NCBI RefSeq assembly: GCF_014836405.1
Contig: NZ_JACSQU010000002.1
Span: 435,046 to 499,045 of the forward strand
Origin: Brevundimonas guildfordensis
GTDB taxonomy: Bacteria; Pseudomonadota; Alphaproteobacteria; Caulobacterales; Caulobacteraceae
Direction of reading: 5' to 3'
DNA length: 64,000 nucleotides
Shown here: positions 55,888 through 64,000 of the stretch, one piece after another
Numbering within the stretch: the stretch's first letter is position 1
How the letters are laid out: the number at the start of each line of letters is the position of its first letter
Position numbers and translations under genes: made by a program
Notes under the pieces: generated by a model
What the model was told of the DNA's origin: nothing
The model's input: only the letters and a program-made list of their open reading frames with translations
Database searches by the model: none

Positions 55888-58094
55888 TGTCCCAGCTTCT
55901 CCTCGAAATCTTCTCCGAAGAAATCCCCGCCCGCATGCAGCCCGGCGCCGCGCGCGACCTGGAGCGCATGGCCTCCGACCGTCTGAAGGCCGCGGGCCTG
56001 ACCTGGGACGCGCTGACCACCTATGCCGGGCCGCGCCGCCTGACGCTGGTCATCGACGGCCTGCCCGCCGCCACGCCCGACCGCAATGAAGAACTGAAGG
56101 GGCCCAAAACCTCGGCCCCCGCACAGGCGCTGGAAGGCTTCCTGCGCAAGACCGGCCTGACGCAGGACCAACTGGTCGAGCGCGACGGCGTCTGGTTCGC
56201 GCAGATCAGCAGCAAGGGCCGCGCGACCACCGAAGTCGTGGCCGAGAGCGTCGACGACATCATCCGCCATTTCCCCTGGCCCAAGTCGATGCGCTGGGGC
56301 ACGGGGACCCTGCGCTGGGTGCGGCCGATCAAGCGCATTCTGGCCCTGTTCGACGGGGCGGTGATTCCGTTCGAGGTCGACGGCATCCCATCGGGCGACG
56401 TGACCGAGGGCCACCGCTTCATGGGCGCGGGTCAGCCGTTCGCGGTCAAGGACTTCGCCGACTACCGCACCAAGCTGGAGCGCAACTTCGTCCTGCTGGA
56501 CGCCGCCGACCGCAAGCTGCGCATCCTCGAGGGCGCCCGCGCCGTGTGCGCGGCCAAGGGGCTGGCCCTGGTCGATGACGACGGCCTGCTGGACGAGGTG
56601 TCGGGCCTGGCCGAATGGCCGACGCCGATCCTGGGCGACATGGACCCGCAGTTCCTGGCCCTGCCGCCGGAAGTGGTCCAGCTGTCGATGAAGGTGCACC
56701 AGAAGTATTTCGCCGTGCGCGAACCGGGCAAGGACGGGCTGGCTCCGCACTTCGTCGTCGTCGCCAACGTCGAGGCGACCGACGGTGGCGCGGCTCTGGC
56801 GGCGGGCAACGCCAAGGTGCTGTCGGCGCGTCTGAGCGACGCCGAGTTCTTCTGGACCGAGGACCAGAAGGTCGGCTTCGACGCCTGGAACGCCAAGCTG
56901 AAGGATGTCACCTTCCACGCCAAGCTGGGCACGCTGGCCGAGCGGGTCGACCGCATCGCCGCCCTGGCGCGCGAGATCGCCCCGCTGGTCGGCGCCGATC
57001 CGGCTCAGGCCGAACAGGCCGCGCGCCTGTCCAAGGCCGACCTAGCCTCGGGCATGGTCGGCGAGTTCCCGGAACTTCAGGGGATCATGGGCGGCTACTA
57101 CGCCCGTCTGGCCGGTCAGCCCGACGCCGTGGCCGACGCCATCCGCGACCACTACAAGCCGCAGGGGCCGGGCGACACCGTCCCGACCGCCCCGGTCACC
57201 GTCGCCGTCGCCATGGCTGAAAAGCTGGACACCCTGGTCGGCTTCTTCGCCATCGACGAAAAGCCCACGGGCTCGAAGGACCCCTACGCCCTGCGCCGCG
57301 CGGCGCTGGGCGTGATCCGGCTGGTGCTGGAGAACGGGGTGCGGATGCCGCTGCAGGGCATGACGTTCGTCGCCGGCGAATACCTGTCAGGCATGCGCAA
57401 TCTTGAGAAGCTGCCGAACTATGATCGCGCCTCTGTGGTTCGTAAGGCGGTTCTGGGCAAGGAAGAGGTCGAAGCGGATCGCAACCGTATCGCGGCCATG
57501 CTTGACGGGGCTGATGGCGCCGATTGGCAACATGGCGCGCTGGATTATCAGGCTGGCCTCACACAGCTTGGCTGGGATGTCCTCGCCTTCTTCGCCGACC
57601 GCCTGACCGTCCTCCTGCGCGACAAGGGCCAGCGTCACGACCTCGTGGCGGCCGTCTTCGCGCTGGGCGACGACGATCTGGTGCGGATCGTGCGTCGGGT
57701 GGAGGCGCTGGCCGCCTTCCTGGCGACGGACGACGGGGCCAACCTGCTGGCGGGCTACAAGCGCGCCGCCCAACTGCTCAAGGCCGAGGAGAAGAAGGGA
57801 CCGCTGCCGGAAGGCGCCGTCGCCACCGGCCTGCCGAACCAGCCGGCGGAAGAGACCGCCCTGGCCTTCGCCGCCGCCGCCGCCGCCTCGGCCGTGGACG
57901 CCGCGCTGGAAGCCGAGGACTTCGCCGCCGCCATGACGGCGCTGGCGCGCCTTCGCGCTCCGGTGGACGCCTTCTTCACCGCCGTCATGGTCAACTCCGA
58001 CGTGGCCGAAGAGCGCGAAAACCGCCTGAAGCTGCTGGGCCAGGTGCGCAATGTCATGAACCGCGTCGCCGACTTCGGCCAGATCGCGGGCTAA
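55887..58094 (+). CDS. glyS: glycyl-tRNA synthetase beta subunit
   Basis: The beta subunit that binds tRNA-Gly in the alpha2beta2 enzyme. The 735 residues begin LLLEIFSEEIPARMQPGAARDLERMA, the standard start. Typical motifs are MRWGTGTLRWVRPIKRILALFDG, EVVQLSMKVHQKYFAVR, and the HD-domain-like KADLASGMVGEFPELQGIMGGYYAR followed by DKPTGSKDPYALRRAALGVIRL-type sequence. It ends before a repeat pair at 58095-58157. Confidence 0.97.
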   Translation: MSQLLLEIFSEEIPARMQPGAARDLERMASDRLKAAGLTWDALTTYAGPRRLTLVIDGLPAATPDRNEELKGPKTSAPAQALEGFLRKTGLTQDQLVERDGVWFAQISSKGRATTEVVAESVDDIIRHFPWPKSMRWGTGTLRWVRPIKRILALFDGAVIPFEVDGIPSGDVTEGHRFMGAGQPFAVKDFADYRTKLERNFVLLDAADRKLRILEGARAVCAAKGLALVDDDGLLDEVSGLAEWPTPILGDMDPQFLALPPEVVQLSMKVHQKYFAVREPGKDGLAPHFVVVANVEATDGGAALAAGNAKVLSARLSDAEFFWTEDQKVGFDAWNAKLKDVTFHAKLGTLAERVDRIAALAREIAPLVGADPAQAEQAARLSKADLASGMVGEFPELQGIMGGYYARLAGQPDAVADAIRDHYKPQGPGDTVPTAPVTVAVAMAEKLDTLVGFFAIDEKPTGSKDPYALRRAALGVIRLVLENGVRMPLQGMTFVAGEYLSGMRNLEKLPNYDRASVVRKAVLGKEEVEADRNRIAAMLDGADGADWQHGALDYQAGLTQLGWDVLAFFADRLTVLLRDKGQRHDLVAAVFALGDDDLVRIVRRVEALAAFLATDDGANLLAGYKRAAQLLKAEEKKGPLPEGAVATGLPNQPAEETALAFAAAAAASAVDAALEAEDFAAAMTALARLRAPVDAFFTAVMVNSDVAEERENRLKLLGQVRNVMNRVADFGQIAG

Positions 58095-58157
58095 CGCGCT
58101 CAAGCAGCCGGAGGCGTTAGCGCATAAAAACCATCCTTCTCCCCTTGTGGGAGAGGG
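58095..58157. repeat. two dispersed repeats after glyS
   Basis: 58095-58130 starts CGCGCTCAAGCAG and ends AGCGCATAAAAA, like the minus strand at 22583-22538. Next to it, 58135-58157 is a further CTCTCC-family palindrome (CCTTCTCCC/GGGAGAGGG) that touches the stop of the converging gene. Confidence 0.6.
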
Positions 58158-58158
58158 A

Positions 58159-58704
58159 TCAGGCCACCGCATAGCGGGCGGTGATGCCGTCCGGCTGGAA
58201 GTCGTGCTGCGCCAGCCTGTCCAGCGACGCCAGAACGCGGGCGAGGAAATCCTTCGGGTCGCCGTCCTCGATCGCCGGGCGCAGCCAGTCGGTGACGACG
58301 GCGCGCGCCGGATAGGTCCCGACCGGGCCGCGGACGCTCAAGGCGACCTCTATCCCCTCGGCGATCCAGCCCGCCACGGCGACAAAGAACTCCATCCCCG
58401 CCAGGAAGTCGGAGCGGCGCAGGACATAGAGGGTGATCACCCCGTCCTCGACCCCGTCGGGCCGCACGATCACGCCGCTGCGGTCCGGCCGCCAGTCATC
58501 CGACAGCTCGACCGCCCGCCACAGGCAGAACCAGACGCGACACGTCTGCGGCCGGATGGCGTGCACCGAACATCCGGCCCCGTCGACGCAATAACCGCAC
58601 AGCTCGCCCGTCGGCTTGGCCAATTCAGGCAGGTCCAGCGGGATCACGCGGCAGCACTCGACACAGCCGCCGCAGGTCCGGTCGGGAAGGAGGGGAAGGC
58701 TCAT
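58159..58704 (-). CDS. YkgJ-family cysteine-cluster protein
   Basis: A 181-residue protein with the zinc- or iron-chelating Cys cluster of the YkgJ type: CGGCVECCRVIP (residues 11-22), GYCVDGAGCSVHAIRPQTCRVWFC (residues 37-60). The C-terminal two thirds have no recognised motif. The family is widespread and of unknown function; some members are linked to metal handling. It converges with glyS. An orphan terminator at 58930-58965 points towards its promoter side. Confidence 0.85.
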   Translation of the reverse strand: MSLPLLPDRTCGGCVECCRVIPLDLPELAKPTGELCGYCVDGAGCSVHAIRPQTCRVWFCLWRAVELSDDWRPDRSGVIVRPDGVEDGVITLYVLRRSDFLAGMEFFVAVAGWIAEGIEVALSVRGPVGTYPARAVVTDWLRPAIEDGDPKDFLARVLASLDRLAQHDFQPDGITARYAVA

Positions 58705-59045
58705 GCCCGCCCCTTACCCGAAAACCCGGCGAAATGCGCCGGATGTCGATCGCCCCGGGCGAGACTACCGGATCTGGTCATGAGGATTGTGGTGGTGGCG
58801 GACAGAGAGGAAGTCATTTTTCCTCGTAAATCCAACACCTTGATGCGTCTAACGGGGTGTAACCCCCATATTGAAATCCTTAGGGATTTTTCCCGTTTGG
58901 CTAACTACTCGGGAGGCATCTCGGCCACGAAAAACCCCGCCAGCGTTGCAGCGCTCGGCGGGGTTCGAATGGACTTGGCACAACACTCAAGGCCGCAGGA
59001 AAACTACTCCCTGCTCGGTTCGGCCGCAACGCCGGAGGCTCGCCG
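58705..59045. other. 341-base intergenic region, start of the accessory segment
   Basis: No gene found. It holds an AT-rich stretch (58815-58915), small inverted repeats (AACGGGGTGTAACCCCC near 58852) and a minus-strand terminator at 58930-58965. It separates conserved chromosome from the HTH-Fic-monooxygenase segment. Confidence 0.5.
58930..58965 (-). terminator. Rho-independent terminator on the minus strand without an obvious gene
   Basis: AACCCCGCC (58933-58941) pairs with GGCGGGGTT (58957-58965), with an inner AGCG/CGCT stem; on the minus strand the T-run TTTTT follows. The adjacent upstream gene on that strand is more than 2 kb away, so it may end an antisense or small RNA or insulate the YkgJ gene. 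Confidence 0.75.
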
Positions 59046-59786
59046 ATGAGCCGCCGTCTCGATCCTGAAAACTTTGTCGCCGAAAAGCTGGCCTGGCATC
59101 AGCGGATCGCGAGCGATCCTAAGATCAGCCTCCAAGCCAAGGCCGTCGCCGGCTTCATCATGCACGACCTGAACCCTTGCGAGGGCGGCGCGTGGCGCGG
59201 TCAGGAGAGCATGGCGACCAGTCTGGGGGTCAGCCCTCGCCAACTGCGTCGTCACCTCGATGAGCTTCAGTCCGCCGACTATCTGGAGGTCGAGGTCCGT
59301 CGAGGGCGCGGTCGCACCAACATCTGCCGAGCGACCTTGCCCGGCGAGGCGGCTGAGACGCCGCAAAAGCGGTCATCCGTGACCGCTCAAGCCAGCGCAA
59401 ACCGGTCACCGACGACCGCTCAACCGCCAGAAAACCGGACATCAGCGACTCCAAAACCGGTCACCGATGACCGACAATACCTTTATGATCCCATTAAAAG
59501 ATTTCGCGTCGCGGCAAACCGACGGCCGGACGGCGACGAAGGGACGCCGGCGCGGGCCGCTCCGTTCGTTCAGGCCGACATCCGGCAGGCGGTCGTCCGG
59601 ATCGCGGGCGAAGGTGCGGCGGTGAGCTATCTGGATCGCGCCAGATGGGAGCCCGACGGCCAGCGCATCGTCTGCACCAGCCCCACTGCTTTCGCTCGGC
59701 TGAAAGACCTTGTCGGTCGTCCGCTTGCGGAGAGAGGCGTGTCCATCGCTCTGGCGGCCTGCGAAGCTAGACGCCTTGCGGCTTGA
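59046..59786 (+). CDS. helix-turn-helix protein, phage/plasmid replication-type
   Basis: A 246-residue DNA-binding protein. Residues 25-80 form a winged helix of the HTH_36 type (LQAKAVAGFIMHDL, WRGQESMATSLGVSPRQLRRHLDELQSADYLEVEVRRGRGRTN), common in phage replication and initiator proteins. Residues 105-150 are a low-complexity, Pro/Thr/Asn-rich linker with repeated NR-S/T-x-T units, followed by a second, DnaA- or RepA-like C-terminal domain (about 165-240) that I cannot name. The start follows GCCGGAGGCTCGCCG, where GGAG is the ribosome site. Not an obvious operon with fic, which follows after 109 bases. Confidence 0.75.
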   Translation: MSRRLDPENFVAEKLAWHQRIASDPKISLQAKAVAGFIMHDLNPCEGGAWRGQESMATSLGVSPRQLRRHLDELQSADYLEVEVRRGRGRTNICRATLPGEAAETPQKRSSVTAQASANRSPTTAQPPENRTSATPKPVTDDRQYLYDPIKRFRVAANRRPDGDEGTPARAAPFVQADIRQAVVRIAGEGAAVSYLDRARWEPDGQRIVCTSPTAFARLKDLVGRPLAERGVSIALAACEARRLAA

Positions 59787-59794
59787 TAAGGGCG

Positions 59795-59880
59795 TTGCGG
59801 CGAATGTCTGCGACATTCGCCGCAATCTATGCGTCGATTGAGTCTTGTTCTTGCGGCGAATAACGCCCACATTCACCGCG
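59795..59880. promoter_or_regulatory. repeated inverted repeats in the fic promoter
   Basis: TTGCGGCGAATGT (59795-59807) and ACATTCGCCGCAA (59813-59825) are a perfect 13-bp inverted repeat with loop CTGCG. A second, imperfect copy follows: TTGCGGCGAAT (59851-59861) and ACATTCACCGC (59869-59879). A partial third half (TGCGGCAAAT) touches the fic ATG. This is the layout of an operator; the winged-helix tail of Fic could be its reader. Confidence 0.7.
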
Positions 59881-59895
59881 GAAGGTGCGGCAAAT

Positions 59896-61032
59896 ATGAC
59901 TTACATCCACGAACGGGCTGGCTGGCCCAACCTGACCTGGGATGACGGTGCCCTTGCCCAACCGCTTGCGGCTGTGCGCCATCGCCAAGGTAGGCTGATC
60001 GGGCGGATGGAGGCCCTGGGCTTTCCGCTACGCGAGGAGGCCGTCCTGCGTACCCTGACCGAGGATGTGTTGAAATCCAGCGAGATCGAGGGCGAAGTCC
60101 TCGATCGCGAACAGGTTCGCTCCTCCATCGCCCGCCGCCTGGGTATGGACGTTGTCGGTGTGGTGCCGGCAGATCGCGATGTCGAGGGCGTCGTCGAGAT
60201 GATGCTCGACGCCACCCAGAACTACGCTCAGCCGCTTACGACCGACCGCGTGTTCGGGTGGCACGCCGCCCTGTTTCCGACGGGACGCAGCGGCATGAAC
60301 CGGATCACCGTCGGGGCCTGGCGCTTGCCCGAGGGTGACCCCATGCAGGTTGTGTCTGGTCCGATCGGACGCGAGCGCGTCCACTATGAGGCCCCGGCCG
60401 CTGACCGCCTCGACGCCGAAATGACGGCTTTTCTGCACTGGTTCGAGACTGCGACGCCCGACCCGGTACTTAAGGCGGGCGTCGCCCACCTATGGTTCGT
60501 CACTAATCACCCCTTCGACGACGGCAACGGCCGCATCGCCCGCGCCATCGCGGACCTCGCCCTGGCCCGCGCTGAAGGCACCGCCCAGCGGTTCTACAGC
60601 ATGTCCGCCCAAATCCGTGCGGAGCGTAAGGCCTACTACGAGATGCTGGAAGCGACCCAGAAAGGCTACCTGGACATCACCGCTTGGCTGCTCTGGTTCA
60701 TCGCCTGCCTCGACCGCGCCTTCGACGGCGCTGAGACGATCCTGGCCAGCGTCTTGCGCAAGGCTCGCTTCTGGGAGGCCTTGGTGGATCATCCGCTGAA
60801 CGAACGCCAGAGGAAGGTGCTGAACCGCCTACTCGACGGCTTTGAGGGCAAACTGACCAACGCCAAATGGGCGGCGCTGGCGAAGACTTCGTCTGACACC
60901 GCATTGCGGGACATCAGCGACCTGATGCAACGAGGAATCCTAGAGAGGGACGCCGGGGGCGGGCGGAGTACGAGCTATTGCCTCGCTAGCATCACCCCTC
61001 TCGACTTGAGGAGGCCCAAAGACCGCTCGTGA
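59896..61032 (+). CDS. Fic family protein, class II, with DUF4172 and winged-helix tail
   Basis: A 378-residue Fic enzyme, which transfers AMP (or removes it) from target proteins. Residues 8-85 are the DUF4172 N-terminal domain (WDDGALAQPLAAVRHRQGRLIGRM). The Fic motif HPFDDGNGRIAR is complete at residues 205-216. The inhibitory helix motif SxxxEG is at residues 61-66 (SSEIEG), before the Fic core, which makes it class II and auto-inhibited. The C-terminus (about 295-365) is a winged helix (NERQRKVLNRLLDGFEGKLTNAKWAALAKTSSDTALRDISDLMQRGILER). Repeated inverted repeats fill its promoter, which suggests self-regulation. No toxin-antitoxin partner gene is adjacent. Confidence 0.93.
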   Translation: MTYIHERAGWPNLTWDDGALAQPLAAVRHRQGRLIGRMEALGFPLREEAVLRTLTEDVLKSSEIEGEVLDREQVRSSIARRLGMDVVGVVPADRDVEGVVEMMLDATQNYAQPLTTDRVFGWHAALFPTGRSGMNRITVGAWRLPEGDPMQVVSGPIGRERVHYEAPAADRLDAEMTAFLHWFETATPDPVLKAGVAHLWFVTNHPFDDGNGRIARAIADLALARAEGTAQRFYSMSAQIRAERKAYYEMLEATQKGYLDITAWLLWFIACLDRAFDGAETILASVLRKARFWEALVDHPLNERQRKVLNRLLDGFEGKLTNAKWAALAKTSSDTALRDISDLMQRGILERDAGGGRSTSYCLASITPLDLRRPKDRS

Positions 61033-61076
61033 CTCAAAGCGGCGCTTGACGGCGTCCGCTTCAGGTAGGTGCTCAT

Positions 61077-61111
61077 CATTCGTCATTCGTCATTCGTCAT
61101 TCGCCAGTCGC
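61077..61111. repeat. tandem 7-bp repeats (CATTCGT)
   Basis: CATTCGT is repeated three times, then CATTCGC and CAGTCGC, between the converging ends of fic and the monooxygenase gene. It is outside any gene. Confidence 0.85.
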
Positions 61112-61140
61112 CTATGTCACCGGATGGGCGCTAGTCTAGT

Positions 61141-62592
61141 TTAGCCGCCTCGGACTAATCGCTTGCTGGTCGTGGAGGCGGCGAGTTTCTTTGTCGGGAT
61201 CAAGGCACGGGTGGTGCGCTCACGACGCCGCGTGTCGGGTTTGGTCGGTGGGCGCAGATAGGCGTCTTGAGAATCGTCCATCGCCCACAGCCACGGTGTG
61301 TGGTGAGGAACCGCCGTCGTCCCTGTCAGGACCGAGGTATAGCATTTGTTGCGATACCCCATGATGTCGGCCTTCTTGTCCTTCTTCCACTGCAGGAAGA
61401 TCTTGTTCACGGCCTCGATATCAAAGGACGGATAGTCGCTCTGTGCGATCAGGCGGGCGATATAGGCCCCTTGGAATTCATAAGCGTCGGCGTCACACGC
61501 AATCTTCAGTTCCTCGTCGCGCCAGTGCTGGTTCAAGGCCTCCATCACGGTCCGATCCGGCAGCGAAATGCGGCCCATGATCATGTCGCGCGTCAGCCAG
61601 GCCTGAGCATCAAACAGATTGAAGCTGTACCAGAGGTCCTGCATCCCCAGATAGAAGAGCTGCGGATTGGGGGTATAGGCGACCCCCTCGTACAGATCCT
61701 GCGGCCACAGGCGGTTCTGCGTCTTCAGGCGCAGGTCGTCGGTCAGGAAGGGGAAGTCGTGACGATAGCCGGTGCACAGGATGATCGCATCCACGCGCTT
61801 GGTGCTGCCGTCCTTGAAGTGGGCGAGGTTGCCCTCGACGCGAACAAGCTGCTGCTTCTCTTCCCAGTTCTCGGGCCAGACATAGCCCATGGGCTTGGTG
61901 CGGTAGCAGGTGGTTACGGACTCAGCGCCGTACTTGTAGCACTGCGAGCCGATGTCCTCGGCCGAGTAGCTGGAGCCGACCAGCAGGACGTCCTTGTCCT
62001 TGAACTCCATCGCATCGCGGAAGTCGTGGGCGTGCAGAATGCGCCCCGGGAAGCTCGCGAAACCCGGGAACTCCGGCATGTTCGGCGTCGAGAAATGGCC
62101 CGTAGCCACGATGACGTGGTCGTATTCCTCTTGCGTCAAGGTGTCGGCGGAATAGTCCATCGCCGTGACCGTGAACTTGCGCGTCGCCTCGTCAAAGGTG
62201 ACGGCTTTTACGGCATTGTTGAAGCGGATGTACTGGCGCACACCGGCCTTGGCGACCCGCCCCTGGATATAGTCTCTCAGGACTTCGCGCGGCGGATAGG
62301 ACGAGATCGGGCGCTTGAAATGCTCGTCAAAACTATAGTCGGCGAATTCGAGGCATTCCTTCGGTCCGTTGGACCAGAGGTAGCGGTACATGCTGCCGTG
62401 AACCTGCTCGCCGTTCTCGTCCAGGCCCGTGCGCCAAGTGTAGTTCCACATGCCGCCCCAGTCCTTCTGCTTTTCGTAGCAGACGATGTCGGGGATGGCG
62501 GCTCCCTTTTCGGCAGCGGCCTGGAAGGCGCGAAGCTGGGCCAGACCTGAAGGGCCGGCGCCGATGATGGCGATACGTTTTTGATGGGGCAT
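61141..62592 (-). CDS. tmm: flavin-dependent trimethylamine monooxygenase (FMO)
   Basis: A 483-residue class B flavin monooxygenase. From memory it closely follows Methylophaga Tmm, which oxidises trimethylamine to its N-oxide: FAD motif [16 protein letters not shown] (residues 8-23), [75 protein letters not shown] motif [23 protein letters not shown], and [17 protein letters not shown]. The start MPHQKR fits the family; upstream residues are spurious. After the usual end (DDSQDAYL) there are about 37 extra basic residues (ending [15 protein letters not shown]), unusual for Tmm. No TMAO demethylase or transporter is near. Indole oxidation is another known activity of such FMOs. Confidence 0.9.
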   Translation of the reverse strand: MPHQKRIAIIGAGPSGLAQLRAFQAAAEKGAAIPDIVCYEKQKDWGGMWNYTWRTGLDENGEQVHGSMYRYLWSNGPKECLEFADYSFDEHFKRPISSYPPREVLRDYIQGRVAKAGVRQYIRFNNAVKAVTFDEATRKFTVTAMDYSADTLTQEEYDHVIVATGHFSTPNMPEFPGFASFPGRILHAHDFRDAMEFKDKDVLLVGSSYSAEDIGSQCYKYGAESVTTCYRTKPMGYVWPENWEEKQQLVRVEGNLAHFKDGSTKRVDAIILCTGYRHDFPFLTDDLRLKTQNRLWPQDLYEGVAYTPNPQLFYLGMQDLWYSFNLFDAQAWLTRDMIMGRISLPDRTVMEALNQHWRDEELKIACDADAYEFQGAYIARLIAQSDYPSFDIEAVNKIFLQWKKDKKADIMGYRNKCYTSVLTGTTAVPHHTPWLWAMDDSQDAYLRPPTKPDTRRRERTTRALIPTKKLAASTTSKRLVRGG

Positions 62593-63822
62593 GAAACACC
62601 TGCAGACGCGTGTAGGAACGCAGCGCGACCTCGGGTCACGGTGCAAGAAGACTGGTTGTGCGGGGGTGTCAGGCGAATGAGGGCGGAATGTGCCGTTGGC
62701 GAGCCGTGGCAACACTCAGATTGCTGGCTCCAATAATCTTGATCCGCGACGTCACCGGCGGCTGACAAATAGAGATCATCGCAACAAAACGAATGTAATC
62801 CCTGCAAAGGCGGCGTGCAAACTTAACGACCGATGAACTCATTATTCTAATAATATTTTCTAACATCGATGATTATTACATTCATTCTTTCCGTTACATA
62901 TGCTCATATTCATATATCATACTAATCTGTGCTGCAAATTTGCTACTGTCTTGTGTCCCTGATCTCGACTGAATCGGGGCCGTTTTTCGGCGTGGGACGG
63001 GGCGATATCACGCCTCACGAAGTCAAAAATCGCGGACTTAAGAGGACTGGAAACGCAGCGTTCAGTTCGCAGAAGGATGAGGCGCCAGAGTTCCGCTGTA
63101 ACCCCCACCATAACTGGGCGGAGGGGGGCGCGCCTGAGACATCACCTGGCCCTACAGCCGCCGCGAGAGACGCCTCGTCATCCGCTTGAATGCAAGGGTC
63201 GAGGAACGGCGGTCACGATCGACGATCACAAGCCCGTGAGCCTGCCGAGATCAACGGCCGCCAATACGGGGCGACGCCGAGACCCGAAGTCCGTCTTTAA
63301 CTAGGCGACGATCTTACGGGTATCGACGCCTGCTCGGGCGATGACGACCCGACCGACGACAAGGCCCAGGAGTGCGGCGCATTCGAAGTGGGGGTGGCGT
63401 TTCCGGAATGGCCCCTATGCTCAAAAGGAGGTTTGGGGGCTAATAGCTGGACCTGACTCATCGCGGCCTTTGGCGACGTCCGTTTTCGGGCAAGGCGTCG
63501 ATCAACTGCTGAATGCGCAAGTCTGACTTAACCGGCGTTGGCGACGTCCGTTTTCGTGCATTTATCGACTTGCTAGAAAGAAATCGGAACACGGATCGTA
63601 ATTTATCAATATGCGACCGAAGGCGTCGCAACAGGGGAGCCGTGACGTCCTGGGCCGCTGCTTTCTTGCAGGGAAGCTTGGACGGAGCCCCTGTGGGGCG
63701 GGAATGTTTCTGAGCTTTAGCGAAGGACCCGTGCCGGGCATATCGAAGCGGCTTTTAATCCAGGTCCTGGCGCAACTGTCAGACCACTTTAGTCCAAGCC
63801 CCCGTCAGGCTCGATTGCATCC
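62593..63822. other. 1.2-kb gene-poor region
   Basis: No convincing gene on either strand; short open frames (such as 62917-63111 minus or 63341-63526 plus) lack ribosome sites and familiar sequence. 62820-62940 is strikingly AT-rich for this genome. A good ribosome-like AAAGGAGG at 63424-63431 has no open frame behind it, and 63470-63560 has direct repeats. It reads as decayed or regulatory accessory DNA. Confidence 0.5.
63470..63560. repeat. 19-bp direct repeats, 68 bases apart
   Basis: TTGGCGACGTCCGTTTTCG occurs at 63470-63488 and 63538-63556, each followed by GGCA or TGCA and then a looser shared ATCGACTTGCT-like segment. It could be a duplication, recombination site or protein-binding repeat. 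Confidence 0.75.
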
Positions 63823-64000
63823 TCAGGCAGGAAGGGTGGGCGCAGGCGTCAGCCGCCAGCCCGGGCGCCGGCCTGCAGCCCACTCAATGAAAACGACATC
63901 GCCGAGAAGGCTGATGTCTGTTTGCCTGCCGCTAGCGGCCGGAACATCCAACTCATGATTGTTCGCGAGCCGCACCCTGAGGCCGCCCCGGGAGAGGAGC
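63823..64000 (-). CDS. C-terminal part of an unknown gene running off the right edge
   Basis: An open minus-strand frame of 58 codons ends at 63823 and continues past the right edge. It reads GLRVRLANNHELDVPAASGR, then QTDISLLGDVVFIEWAAGRRPGWRLTPAPTLPA before the stop. The composition looks like real protein (beta-rich, few rare residues). I do not recognise the family, and the remainder lies outside the window. Confidence 0.4.
   Translation of the reverse strand, partial: LLSRGGLRVRLANNHELDVPAASGRQTDISLLGDVVFIEWAAGRRPGWRLTPAPTLPA

Noticed and set aside
58955-58985. tRNA-like GGTTCGAAT sequence
   Set aside because: It resembles a T-arm, but no acceptor, D or anticodon arms fit; the sequence is part of the minus-strand terminator stem.
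61077-61111. Short CRISPR-like repeat array
   Set aside because: The units are 7 bp and contiguous with no spacers, and no cas gene is present.
62917-63111. Minus-strand 64-codon open frame in the AT-rich region
   Set aside because: No ribosome site, no recognisable sequence, and it starts in sequence with no promoter signs.

Overview
The window is a high-GC, gene-dense chromosomal segment of an alphaproteobacterium in the order Caulobacterales, most like Brevundimonas or Caulobacter. The pointers are the zauP-zapA pair, the DUF1476 inhibitor of F1 ATPase, a gene transfer agent (GTA) baseplate gene, an RpoH sigma factor, an alphaproteobacterial electron-transfer flavoprotein dehydrogenase, and GTG or TTG starts in GC-rich genes. 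No rRNA, tRNA, CRISPR array or intact insertion sequence was seen.

Left part (1-24 kb): the GTA megatron gene runs in from the left edge, followed by a DnaJ-type co-chaperone, serC, purA and a receiver domain that lacks its phosphoacceptor aspartate. Then come rpoH and rluD on the minus strand. A central carbon group on the minus strand follows (fba, pgk, gap, tkt), interrupted by a DUF559 cassette, the CstA/YbdD uptake pair, purT and a secreted esterase. The plus-strand cell-division pair zauP-zapA leads to a probable 6S RNA, two palindromic repeats, fau and a YmdB-like phosphodiesterase.

Middle part (24-44 kb): the purine genes purL, purQ, purS, purC and purB keep one direction and order but are separated by accessory genes. 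These include a P450, a TspO-like membrane protein, an MFS exporter, a PEBP protein, a cyclopropane-fatty-acid synthase, the ATPase zeta inhibitor, a sterol desaturase family protein, a fasciclin lipoprotein and two surface proteins with C-terminal IPTL-CTERM-like sorting tails. A guanidine-II (mini-ykkC) riboswitch candidate sits directly before a SugE/Gdx guanidinium exporter.

Right part (42-58 kb) is conserved chromosome: a lytic transglycosylase, a family-4-like uracil-DNA glycosylase, ETF-quinone oxidoreductase, a large TPR protein, ispE, a subtilisin-type autotransporter, a polysaccharide deacetylase and glyQ-glyS. From about 58.7 kb to the right edge the character changes: an orphan terminator, a phage-type HTH protein, a Fic AMP-transferase with repeated inverted repeats in its promoter, a trimethylamine monooxygenase, then about 1.2 kb of AT-rich, gene-poor DNA with direct repeats. 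This looks like an accessory region.

Across the window at least three families of short palindromic intergenic repeats are present. The clearest are a 128-bp element with perfect 24-bp terminal inverted repeats and a CTCTCCC/GGGAGAG palindrome, two copies of which flank the DUF559 nuclease-like gene.
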